Assembly: GCA_030615625.1 (NCBI GenBank)
Contig: JAUWYX010000005.1
Span: 62,001-126,000, forward strand
Length of the DNA: 64,000 nucleotides
DNA from: Dehalococcoidia bacterium
GTDB taxonomy: Bacteria; Chloroflexota; Dehalococcoidia; GIF9; AB-539-J10
Reading direction: 5' to 3'
The position numbers were made by a program, and so were the translations under genes. The notes under the pieces were generated by a model, which saw only the letters and a list, made by a program, of their open reading frames with translations, made no database searches and had not been told where the DNA came from. Position 1 is the stretch's first letter. Every line of letters starts with the position of its first letter. Positions 33,495 through 40,905 of the stretch are shown one piece after another.

Positions 33495-34268
33495 ATGCTG
33501 ATTGATGCTCATTGTCACCTCGATAGATATAAAGAGAATCTGGGACATGCATTAGAGCAAATAAAGCAGCACCGAATTTTCACAATCAGTAATTCCATGG
33601 ACCTTCCCTCATACAAACAAAATGTGAAAATAGCTGCGACTTCCGACTTTATCTTACCTATTTTTGGTATCCATCCCTGGAATGCTTCCGAATATGTCGG
33701 TTGTCTGAAAGATTTGGATTGGGCTATTTCTGAGAGTCCAATGATCGGTGAGATTGGTTTGGATTATTACTTTGTTAGCGAAACCTCGCGATACGACGAT
33801 CAGAGAGACGTATTTGAATACTTGCTCAGAGCCGCCAGCAGGCAAAAGAAAATTGTCATCGTACACACCAAAGGCGCAGAAAGCGAAACCTTTCAGCTTT
33901 TGAATCAATACAATACAGAGCGCGTAATCATCCACTGGTACTCAGGTCCATGGCATATTCTTAAAGCAATGGTAGAGCATGGATTTTACTTTACCATCGG
34001 AGTTGAAGTGCTTTTTTCACAGCATATTCAGGACATTGCCCGATACTTACCAGCGGAGCTAATGCTTACAGAAACGGATAACCCTGGAGGAAAACAATCA
34101 ATTACCGGGACTATCGGGACCCCATTGCTAATAAAGGACGTTATCGGAAAACTGGCAGAAATTAGAGGGACTTCTGCCCAGATTATTATTACTACAGTTC
34201 AGAATAATTTAGTAAGGGTTGGGGACAATGACCCTTGGTTAACAAGAGTAGGAGCTTCTAGTGTTTAG
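33495..34268 (+). CDS. TatD family metal-dependent hydrolase
   Basis: 257 residues. TatD motifs: N-terminal LIDAHCHLDRY (metal His-x-His), FGIHPWNA, IGEIGLDYYF (metal Glu), IVIVHTKGAES, IIHWYSG and the late metal Asp in LMLTETDNPGG. TatD enzymes are 3'-5' exo-DNases or deoxyribonucleases; this member is somewhat diverged (WYSG in place of the usual FSG). AAGGAG lies 6 bases before the ATG. TatD-like proteins also serve as QatD in the Qat defence system, but the other Qat genes are absent. Confidence 0.88.
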   Translation: MLIDAHCHLDRYKENLGHALEQIKQHRIFTISNSMDLPSYKQNVKIAATSDFILPIFGIHPWNASEYVGCLKDLDWAISESPMIGEIGLDYYFVSETSRYDDQRDVFEYLLRAASRQKKIVIVHTKGAESETFQLLNQYNTERVIIHWYSGPWHILKAMVEHGFYFTIGVEVLFSQHIQDIARYLPAELMLTETDNPGGKQSITGTIGTPLLIKDVIGKLAEIRGTSAQIIITTVQNNLVRVGDNDPWLTRVGASSV

Positions 34269-34367
34269 AAAACCACGTTTTTGGACAATTCTCTATAGGT
34301 AGACCGGTGTTAGTGCCCAGGTGCTTCAGTTGATCGGCCCTCTTGTTAATCGTTATCAACATACAGT

Positions 34368-34529
34368 TTACTCTTTAGGCAGCTTTGTATACTTCATCTC
34401 ATCCATGTGGATTCGAACGCTATCCAGTTTCGCATAGTGTGAGTGAAACATCCTTCTAGCCGTTGAATAAACCTCAGTAACGTAACCTTCTCGCTGGGGA
34501 GGCTTTTGGTTTCTTTCATTTCTTTTCAT
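34368..34529 (-). CDS. Hypothetical small basic protein (53 aa)
   Basis: ATG 34529 to TAA 34368. The product starts MKRNERNQKPPQREGYVTEV and continues with ARRMFHSHYAKLDSVRIHMD. It is basic and hydrophilic with a regular, protein-like composition. The ribosome binding site is weak (GAGG close to the ATG). No family recognised. It lies in a 555-base gap between genes on the other strand and could be an accessory small gene or the end of a decayed one. Confidence 0.35.
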   Translation of the reverse strand: MKRNERNQKPPQREGYVTEVYSTARRMFHSHYAKLDSVRIHMDEMKYTKLPKE

Positions 34530-34823
34530 AGCCTCGGGGGTAGTGATAAACGTACTAGTGTTTGAAATATCTCATTTTGTCTTGCTGTTGAATTCGAGTG
34601 ACACTTAACAACCCCGAGAATTGTTGTGGACAAGACAATTTCACACAACTCACGGGTATGTAGGTAGATATTCCACTGTCTGCCTAAGAGAAAAACACTA
34701 CCGCCTGTGACCTGCAGCAAAGTAATTATCTTCCCGATGACACTTCTACATTTGCTGACGATACTTTAATTACTAGGCGAAAAGGGATATAATCTGACAT
34801 CGCTTAATGTAAGAGGTTAACCG
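34530..34823. other. Intergenic region upstream of the QueG-like gene
   Basis: TATAAT at 34788-34793 (in GGGATATAATC) is a possible -10 box 30 bases before the ATG at 34824, without a clear -35. Nothing else seen. Confidence 0.35.
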
Positions 34824-35738
34824 ATGACTCCCGATCAAACAGCAGAACTCATCTGCTCCAAGCTGGAGGAAAACGGTTATCGTGGCATAGTACTGCCCAT
34901 TGAGCATGTTGCTCAACTCAAACATGAGATAGAAGAGTGCAACAGCCAGGGGAAAATAGACGCGGAATTGTATGACAAATACCTGACTTATTTTGAATTC
35001 GATATTACCACCAGTCTTCCAAGGGCTTGTTCAATTATAATAACTGCAGCTCCACAACCTCAGCGCAAAATCACCTTCCATCTCAACGGGCACACCTATT
35101 TGGTCATAATCCCTCCTACTTACTATGCTGACACAGATAATCAAATTAGGAACATGCTTCAAGACATCCTTAATTCTAACGACTACCAGCTTTACCCGGC
35201 TGCGTTGCCGCTGAAGTTATTGGCCGTATACAGCGGAATGGCAAAGTATGGGAAGAACAACATTGCCTACGTAGAAGGTTTGGGTAGCTTTGTTCGACTC
35301 AAAGCCTTTCTTTCAGACATGTCGACTGGCAGAAGTGACTCGTTGGAACCGCGGGTAATGAAAGAATGTGATAGGTGCAAGGCATGTCTTAATGAATGTC
35401 CTACCAGAGCGATTGTCCCGGACCGCTTCTTGATTCATGCGGAGAGATGCATTACCTTCCTTAATGAAGGGAGAGAAGAGTTTCCTGGATGGGTGGACTC
35501 AGCTTGGCACAATAGCCTTATAGGCTGCATGAAGTGCCAGCTTGTCTGCCCTGTAAACAAGCGTTTTATCAAATGGGTGGAAGAGGGAGAAGATTTCAAT
35601 GAAGCCGAGACCCAGTTAATCCTGAATGGAGTACCACTTGATCGCGTCCCACCTGAAACAGCTCACAAACTCAATCGTTGCTATATGCTGGAATACCTGG
35701 ACGTGCTACCAAGAAACTTGCGTGCCCTCTTAGAGTGA
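34824..35738 (+). CDS. QueG-like 4Fe-4S double-cluster protein
   Basis: 304 residues. The C-terminal half has two ferredoxin-type clusters: CDRCKACLNECPTRAI and, after CITFLNEG, GCMKCQLVCPVNKRF. The spacing and the sequence AERCITFLNEGREEFPGW match epoxyqueuosine reductase (QueG) and its relatives, which use a cobalamin and two 4Fe-4S clusters. The N-terminal half (SIIITAAPQPQRKITFHLNG) is diverged from true QueG, so a paralogue of unknown substrate is more likely than tRNA modification. Such proteins are frequent in anaerobes. AGAGGTTAACC precedes the ATG. Confidence 0.8.
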   Translation: MTPDQTAELICSKLEENGYRGIVLPIEHVAQLKHEIEECNSQGKIDAELYDKYLTYFEFDITTSLPRACSIIITAAPQPQRKITFHLNGHTYLVIIPPTYYADTDNQIRNMLQDILNSNDYQLYPAALPLKLLAVYSGMAKYGKNNIAYVEGLGSFVRLKAFLSDMSTGRSDSLEPRVMKECDRCKACLNECPTRAIVPDRFLIHAERCITFLNEGREEFPGWVDSAWHNSLIGCMKCQLVCPVNKRFIKWVEEGEDFNEAETQLILNGVPLDRVPPETAHKLNRCYMLEYLDVLPRNLRALLE

Positions 35739-36093
35739 TGATTCAAAACAGCGGGTTTTTGTTGTTTCCATCTCTGAGTGCCCTGTTATCTCTCTCCGCC
35801 GTGCCAGATTACGCGCTAGCAATACACCAACTGCACAAAAGTCAGTTTTGTTCAATGATAATGCGATACATCACACAGTTCGCTATATTGTTACGCCAGA
35901 GATAACAAAAAAACGAGATCCTATTGCTTGAGCTGAACAATATGGGCTTATGTGACATCATCGAACCTTCAGTCTCTTATTCGACTCCGAGACTCTATTT
36001 CAGGATATCACCTTAATGTTACAATGCAACCCTGTAATTTAACCCCGACCATCTTATTCGTATCGATAGCAGAAAGGGATAAGAGTATAGGCA
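35739..36093. other. Intergenic region with one half of a short direct repeat
   Basis: No gene supported. AACTGCACAAAAGTCAGTTT at 35829 matches AATTGCACAAAAGTCAAAAT at 37009 (20 of 24 bases including the following TGTT), so the copies flank the methyltransferase gene. Confidence 0.4.
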
Positions 36094-36873
36094 ATGAACA
36101 TTCGAGAGTCCAATAGAGACGCCTGGGATCGTGAGGTGAAAAAAAGCAACAAATGGACCATCCCGGTGAGTGCTGAGACCATCGTAAAGGCACGCCAAGG
36201 TGACTGGCAGATTGTTCTCACGCCAACTATACCTGTTCCGGTAGACTGGTTTCCTCAACTCAAGGGAGCGGATGTACTATGCCTCGCAAGCGGCGGCGGG
36301 CAGCAAGGTCCGGTGTTAGCAGCGGCAGGTGCCAATGTAACTGTCTTCGACAATTCACCGCTGCAGTTAGAGCAGGATCGTTTCATAGCGGAAAGGGATG
36401 GTCTGAGCATCCGCCTAATAGAAGGAGATATGGCGGACCTCCATATGTTCGATTTCATGAGTTACGACCTGATAGTTCATCCAGTCTCAAATACGTTCGT
36501 GCCAGACGTGCGGCCAGTCTGGCGGGAAGCGTTCCGTGTGTTACGGCACGGGGGTATACTTCTGGCAGGTTTCATGAACCCTGCCGCCTACTTGGTGGAC
36601 TACGAACTAGCGGAACGTACAGGTGTGTTGCAAGTGAAATACCGCATTCCTTATTCGGACGTTTACGATCTACCGGAAGAGGAGAAGAAACACCGGCTGG
36701 AACAAGGTGAGCCGATGGAATTTAGCCACACCCTTGACGATCAAATAGGCGGGCAACTTGCCGCCGGTTTTATTATTACGGGTTTCTTTGAAGACAGGAC
36801 TCCTCCTTCACAGAAGGAACCCCTGACTATGTATATGCCTAATTGCATGGCGACCCGGGCAGTCAAGCCATAA
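36094..36873 (+). CDS. SAM-dependent methyltransferase (Methyltransf_11 type)
   Basis: 259 residues. Motif I is [20 protein letters not shown], motif [16 protein letters not shown], motif III region [12 protein letters not shown], and motif [18 protein letters not shown]. The N-terminal [20 protein letters not shown] is typical of a group of stand-alone bacterial and archaeal small-molecule methyltransferases of unknown substrate. It is richer in G+C than the neighbouring island genes and is flanked by a short direct repeat, both hinting at separate arrival. Confidence 0.88.
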   Translation: MNIRESNRDAWDREVKKSNKWTIPVSAETIVKARQGDWQIVLTPTIPVPVDWFPQLKGADVLCLASGGGQQGPVLAAAGANVTVFDNSPLQLEQDRFIAERDGLSIRLIEGDMADLHMFDFMSYDLIVHPVSNTFVPDVRPVWREAFRVLRHGGILLAGFMNPAAYLVDYELAERTGVLQVKYRIPYSDVYDLPEEEKKHRLEQGEPMEFSHTLDDQIGGQLAAGFIITGFFEDRTPPSQKEPLTMYMPNCMATRAVKP

Positions 36874-36995
36874 TGAGTGCCTTGCCGTATCCTCTGAAGC
36901 GTCATCACAGGACTCGACCGATGGTAAACCAAAATATAAGTTGCTCAACTGAGAAGACAATTCAGATGTCTTCTATTTTAAGAATATGAGTTATC

Positions 36996-37016
36996 GTGCA
37001 ATTCGGCAAATTGCAC
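36996..37016. promoter_or_regulatory. Inverted repeat upstream of dinB
   Basis: GTGCAATT-CGGCA-AATTGCAC: 8-bp perfect arms, just before the part of the upstream region shared with dinB copy B. It is not present in copies A or B. Confidence 0.45.
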
Positions 37017-37038
37017 AAAAGTCAAAATTGTTGGGGCA

Positions 37039-37053
37039 CTTTTCGACGAAAAG
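37039..37053. promoter_or_regulatory. Palindromic operator candidate upstream of dinB
   Basis: CTTTTCG-A-CGAAAAG, a perfect 15-base palindrome ending 41 bases before the dinB ATG. Copy B has CTTTTCG-A-TGAAAG (damaged) and copy A lacks the left arm. Since dinB is often an SOS gene and lexA lies 3 kb away, a LexA operator is possible but unproven. Confidence 0.45.
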
Positions 37054-37094
37054 TTGGCTTTATCAGCTCTGTGTGCTAGTTTATATACTGTTTC

Positions 37095-38264
37095 ATGGCC
37101 CGCTGTATTTTCCATATTGATTTGGATGCCTTCTTCGTTTCTGTGGAGCAGGTGCTTAACCCAAAGCTAAAGGGAAAGCCGGTAATCGTCGGCGGAGACC
37201 CTGAGCGCCGCGGCGTAGTTGCCTCTGCTTCCTATGAAGTGCGACCTTTCGGCATCCACGCCGGTATGCCGTCATCCAAGGCACGCCGACTTTGTCCCCA
37301 GGCAATTTTCATACGGGCTCACTTCGCTCGCTATAAAGATGCTTCAGCTAAGTTTATGGAAATTCTAGGCGATTTTTCTCCCTATATTGAACCTTTAGGG
37401 CTGGACGAAGCCTACCTTGATGTTACTGGATGTGAAGAACCTTATGGTTCTCCCCAGAAACTGGCGCTGGCGATAAAGGAAAGAATATATAAGGAACTCA
37501 AGATCACAGCTTCAGTGGGTATCGCTACCTGCAAGGTAGTAGCTAAGATCGCTTCCGACCTATGTAAGCCCGATGGGCTGCTCCAGATAGCCCCGGGGGA
37601 GGAGCAGGCTTTCCTCAATCCACTCCCCGTAGCCAAATTACCCGGGGTGGGCAAGAAAACGGAGCAGGCATTAAAAGAGATGGGTGTAACCACGATAGGA
37701 GAATTAGCCAGCCTTCCTTTGGGCACGATAAAAAGACAGTTCGGAGCAACTGGAGCAGTGATTCATAGCTATGCCAGGGGAATAGATGACCGGGAGGTAG
37801 AAGCGCCAGGCGAAGCTAAATCTATTAGCCAGCAGCTTACTTTTGCCCGCGATACCCTGGACCGTAATTTTCTTGAGGCTAATCTCCATAATTTATGCCA
37901 GGAGGTTTGCCAGGAGTTGCGCAGCCAAAATAAAAGGACAAAATGTGTAGCTATAAGACTGAGGTACGCTGACTTTAAGACAATCACCCGCCAGGTCATC
38001 TTAAGAGAAGCTAGCGACGTTACCCAAGTTGTTTTTGCCACAGCTCAGCAGTTGCTGAGTAAAGCTCTGTCAGAACAAGAAAAACCAATACGCCTCATAG
38101 GTATTCGAATATCAAGCCTGGTTGGCGAAGAGAAACAACTCCCTATGTTTGATTCCAGGATGGAAAAGCCGGAGCACCTGGATAAAGCTATAGACAAAAT
38201 TCGAAGTAAATACGGCTCAACGGCGATAAAAACAGGCAACGGCATTTTTTCTGAAGGCAGCTAG
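37095..38264 (+). CDS. dinB: DNA polymerase IV (Y-family)
   Basis: 389 residues, complete. Translesion polymerase. Metal Asp8 in [14 protein letters not shown], the dNTP-binding ASYEVRPFGIHAGMPS, the catalytic DEAYLDVTG, and ASVGIATCKVVAKIASD are present, followed by thumb (LPGVGKKTEQALKEMG) and little-finger domains. It lacks a clear C-terminal sliding-clamp peptide, although QLPMF near residue 348 could serve. TATACT 8 bases before the ATG and no SD sequence suggest a leaderless transcript or a start signal not recognised here. Its 5' end is duplicated twice upstream, at 28061 and 29316. Confidence 0.95.
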   Translation: MARCIFHIDLDAFFVSVEQVLNPKLKGKPVIVGGDPERRGVVASASYEVRPFGIHAGMPSSKARRLCPQAIFIRAHFARYKDASAKFMEILGDFSPYIEPLGLDEAYLDVTGCEEPYGSPQKLALAIKERIYKELKITASVGIATCKVVAKIASDLCKPDGLLQIAPGEEQAFLNPLPVAKLPGVGKKTEQALKEMGVTTIGELASLPLGTIKRQFGATGAVIHSYARGIDDREVEAPGEAKSISQQLTFARDTLDRNFLEANLHNLCQEVCQELRSQNKRTKCVAIRLRYADFKTITRQVILREASDVTQVVFATAQQLLSKALSEQEKPIRLIGIRISSLVGEEKQLPMFDSRMEKPEHLDKAIDKIRSKYGSTAIKTGNGIFSEGS

Positions 38265-38274
38265 GAGAACAGGA

Positions 38275-38390
38275 AATCCTAAATTCCAAACAATATTCAA
38301 TTCAAAAATTAAAGGTCAAAAATAAAAATAACAAATCAAAAAGCAAAATTATTAACCTTTGCTCTGTCATTTTTCATTTTGCGAGGTGGC
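38275..38390. repeat. AT-rich dispersed repeat, copy 5
   Basis: GGTCAAAAATAAAAATAAC, CAAATCAAAAAGCAAAATT, then TTTGCTCTGTCATTTTTC. Same order of phrases as the copy at 12641, between dinB and ilvE. Confidence 0.55.
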
Positions 38391-38471
38391 TTAGAATGGC
38401 GGAGGGGCTTGTTTTGGGCTTACAATACGAAGTATAATTGACTACCTTTACCTATAATAGAAAGGAGAAAG

Positions 38472-39404
38472 ATGCCGGACTATGCCTTCTTCCACAAACA
38501 ATTTATGCCACTACCTGAAGCCAAAATCGGCATCCTGACCCATGCCCTCCACTACGGCACCGCTTGCTTCGAGGGCATCCGCGGTAACTGGGATAGCGAG
38601 CAAGAAAGATTTTGCATTTTTAGAATCCAAGACCACTATAAACGCATGTTTGACGGCTGCCGCATCCTAAAAATAAATCTCCCCTACTCCATTGCTGAGC
38701 TTTGCCAATTTACCAAGGAGCTTCTGGAAAGAAGTGGCTACCAGGAAGACGTATACATCCGCCCTTTAGCCTATAAAAGCTCCGAAACTGTAGGACTCCG
38801 TCTCCACGATCTGGAGGATGATTTCTTTATTGTCGTGACCACACTCCCTCCTTACCTTGATATAGATAATGGTGTTAGTTGCTGCACCTCATCGTGGCGT
38901 CGCGTGGATGATACCATGATTCCACCTCGAGGCAAGATTTGTGGCATTTATGTAAATAGCGCTCTGGCTAAAACCGAGGCCCAGGAAAGTGGCTTTGATG
39001 AAGCAATATTGCTAACTCAGGATGGACATGTCTGCGAGGGCAGTGGTGAGAATATCTTTCTCATCTTAGGGGGGAAACTGATAACTCCTCCGTCATCCGA
39101 TAACATCCTCATGGGCATCACCAGGGACACGGTCATAAAATTAGCTAAAAATGAGTTAGGCATAGATACAATTGAAAGGCAAGTTGACAGAAGCGAACTT
39201 TATGTGGCTGAAGAATGCTTCTTTACCGGGACAGCAGCCAACATAGCGCCAATATTGGAAATCGACCATCGCCCTATAGGCACGGGCGAGATTGGCAAAA
39301 TGACCGCCAAATTACAAAAGCTCTTCGCCGAAGTGATACTGGGAAGAAATCCTAAATATCCTGACTGGTATTACCTGGTTTCCCCTAAAGCCGTAACGGC
39401 ATAA
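38472..39404 (+). CDS. ilvE: Branched-chain amino acid aminotransferase
   Basis: 310 residues, fold-type IV PLP enzyme that makes Leu, Ile and Val from their keto acids. Seen are ILTHALHYGTACFEGIRG, YIRPLAYKSSETVGLRL, the PLP Lys region PRGKICGIYVNSALAKTEAQ, GFDEAILLTQDGHVCEGSGENIF, and FFTGTAANIAPI. The length fits BCAT group I. GAAAGGAGAAAG precedes the ATG. It may be co-oriented with dinB but a 200-base repeat tract lies between, so it is probably transcribed separately. Confidence 0.93.
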   Translation: MPDYAFFHKQFMPLPEAKIGILTHALHYGTACFEGIRGNWDSEQERFCIFRIQDHYKRMFDGCRILKINLPYSIAELCQFTKELLERSGYQEDVYIRPLAYKSSETVGLRLHDLEDDFFIVVTTLPPYLDIDNGVSCCTSSWRRVDDTMIPPRGKICGIYVNSALAKTEAQESGFDEAILLTQDGHVCEGSGENIFLILGGKLITPPSSDNILMGITRDTVIKLAKNELGIDTIERQVDRSELYVAEECFFTGTAANIAPILEIDHRPIGTGEIGKMTAKLQKLFAEVILGRNPKYPDWYYLVSPKAVTA

Positions 39405-39413
39405 CCGAATTTC

Positions 39414-39986
39414 TTAAACGGGAGTTATCCCGGGATCCACCTGTAAAGCCTTGAGCAGGTAGAGGAGGCGACAACTCTGCTCCAAGACAACAGTATAGTA
39501 ATAGGCTTCCTCTAACAACTGGCTGGCAGCAAAAGTTCCATGCCCTCGCACTAAAACCACTTTGTGCTCTCCCATCAACCTGGCTATCTCATCGGCAAGT
39601 TCTCTCGGCTTCGCCACCATTTCTGCACTTAAGATAGGCACCTTAGACAACAGAGCCTGCCCTTCTACATCGCGGGGCACAATCTCCTTTTCCATGAAGG
39701 ACAAAGCAACAGCATAGGGCGGATGAGCATGAACCACTGCTAATGCCGAGGTATTTTTATAGATACAGCGATGAACTTCCAGCTCCGTTGAAGCCAAGGG
39801 TGTAGCCCGATTGTTCTTACTTATCCCCGTCTCCACCAAATCCCCTTCCTGAATGAAGCCCAACAGGCTGCCCCGATGGGTAATAACTAGATGCTCTCCA
39901 AGTTTGACGCTGAGATTACCTCCTTGGGGAGAAACCAATCCTTGAGTAAAGAGAGCTTGCCCCACCGCTTGGAATTGGAACAGCAT
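39414..39986 (-). CDS. Class II aldolase/adducin family protein (fuculose-phosphate aldolase-like)
   Basis: 190 residues. The zinc ligands are in VVHAHPPYAVAL (His-x-His) and VLVRGHGTFAAS; Glu/Asp near RDVEGQALL completes the site. GGNLSVKLGEHLVITHRGS is the phosphate-binding N-terminal part. L-fuculose-1-phosphate aldolase, ribulose-5-phosphate epimerase and methylthioribulose dehydratase share this fold; the substrate is not clear. Last gene of the relA-rpsT-lexA run, 8 bases after lexA. Confidence 0.85.
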   Translation of the reverse strand: MLFQFQAVGQALFTQGLVSPQGGNLSVKLGEHLVITHRGSLLGFIQEGDLVETGISKNNRATPLASTELEVHRCIYKNTSALAVVHAHPPYAVALSFMEKEIVPRDVEGQALLSKVPILSAEMVAKPRELADEIARLMGEHKVVLVRGHGTFAASQLLEEAYYYTVVLEQSCRLLYLLKALQVDPGITPV

Positions 39987-39994
39987 TTTAACAC

Positions 39995-40633
39995 CTATGA
40001 TATACGCCGTATCACAGCCACCACCCTCCCCTGAATCTCGACATTATCTGGAGTAGTATAAATGGGTTTCATCTGACTATTGGCTGGCTCCAGGCGGATG
40101 CGATTTGGTTCAGCGAAAAACCTCTTAAGTGTGACCTCTTGTTCTTCCTTAAGCCAGACCGCCACCATATCGCCATTCTCAGCACTGCCCACATAGTCCA
40201 TTAAAACTATGTCCCCGTCTCCTATCAGGGCATCCATCATGGAATCTCCTCTTACTCGAAGGGCATAAATATCTTGCTTGCCTCGAACTAATTCCTCACT
40301 GACTTCCAATCCCTCATTGGGAATAATAGTTCCTGTGTCAGGCACAGGAATAGGCTCACCAGCAGCTATTACCCCCACTATGGGAATATAAACAAGTTTC
40401 CCTCCTTTTTTCTGTGGGGTCAAGAACTTAATTCCCCGAGATATGTCACTGTGGCGGCGAATATATCCTGCTTGGTCTAATTTGTTCAGGTTATAAGCTA
40501 CCACCGAGGTGGAGCTTATCCCACATCCAGCAGCAATATCTCTAATAGTAGGAGGATAACCTTTGTCATGCAAAAATTCGGTGACAAAGTTGATAATTCG
40601 TTCCTGCTTTGGCGAAAGCGACTTAATAGCCAT
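39995..40633 (-). CDS. lexA: LexA repressor
   Basis: 212 residues. SOS repressor with autoproteolysis. The N-terminal winged helix (LSPKQERIINFVTEFLHDKG, TIRDIAAGCGISSTSVVAYN) is followed by the peptidase domain with cleavage site Ala-Gly in VIAAGEPIPVP, nucleophile Ser in RVRGDSMMDALIGDGD, and catalytic Lys in EEQEVTLKRFF. It starts 14 bases after rpsT, so its transcription may depend on the relA-rpsT transcript. Confidence 0.95.
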   Translation of the reverse strand: MAIKSLSPKQERIINFVTEFLHDKGYPPTIRDIAAGCGISSTSVVAYNLNKLDQAGYIRRHSDISRGIKFLTPQKKGGKLVYIPIVGVIAAGEPIPVPDTGTIIPNEGLEVSEELVRGKQDIYALRVRGDSMMDALIGDGDIVLMDYVGSAENGDMVAVWLKEEQEVTLKRFFAEPNRIRLEPANSQMKPIYTTPDNVEIQGRVVAVIRRIS

Positions 40634-40647
40634 CGGTTACCAGTTGA

Positions 40648-40905
40648 CTACTTCTTATTTAGCTTCTTCATTAAGCGAGACTTAATTCTGGCGCCTTTAT
40701 TTCTATGAATAATCCCTTTGCTCACTGCTTTATCTATACCACTTATAGCCAGCATTGTTTTCGGGTATGCCGATTCTTCCCCGGCGTCAGCTGAACTTTT
40801 CGCTTTACCTATATATGTCTTAACACTACGGCGCACTAAGCGATTCCGTAACCGTTTTCTCTCTGCTGTCCTAGCTACTTTGCTACTCGACTTACTAGTT
40901 GACAC
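40648..40905 (-). CDS. rpsT: 30S ribosomal protein S20
   Basis: 85 residues, basic, with three long helices as in S20: AERKRLRNRLVRRSVKTYIG, a middle helix around KTMLAISGIDKAVSKGIIHR, and NKGARIKSRLMKKLNKK. The start is GTG at 40905, preceded by GGGGGAAG and overlapping the end of relA/spoT by 11 bases. S20 binds 16S rRNA early in assembly. A position between relA/spoT and lexA is unusual. Confidence 0.93.
   Translation of the reverse strand: MSTSKSSSKVARTAERKRLRNRLVRRSVKTYIGKAKSSADAGEESAYPKTMLAISGIDKAVSKGIIHRNKGARIKSRLMKKLNKK

Noticed and set aside
33495-34268. Qat defence system because of the TatD-like gene
   Set aside because: QatA ATPase, QatB and QatC (QueC-like) are absent; the neighbours are unrelated single genes.
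30840-37030. Integron-type gene cassette array
   Set aside because: Single genes with long gaps recall cassettes, but genes lie on both strands, no attC-like sites with paired core sequences repeat between them, and no integron integrase is present.
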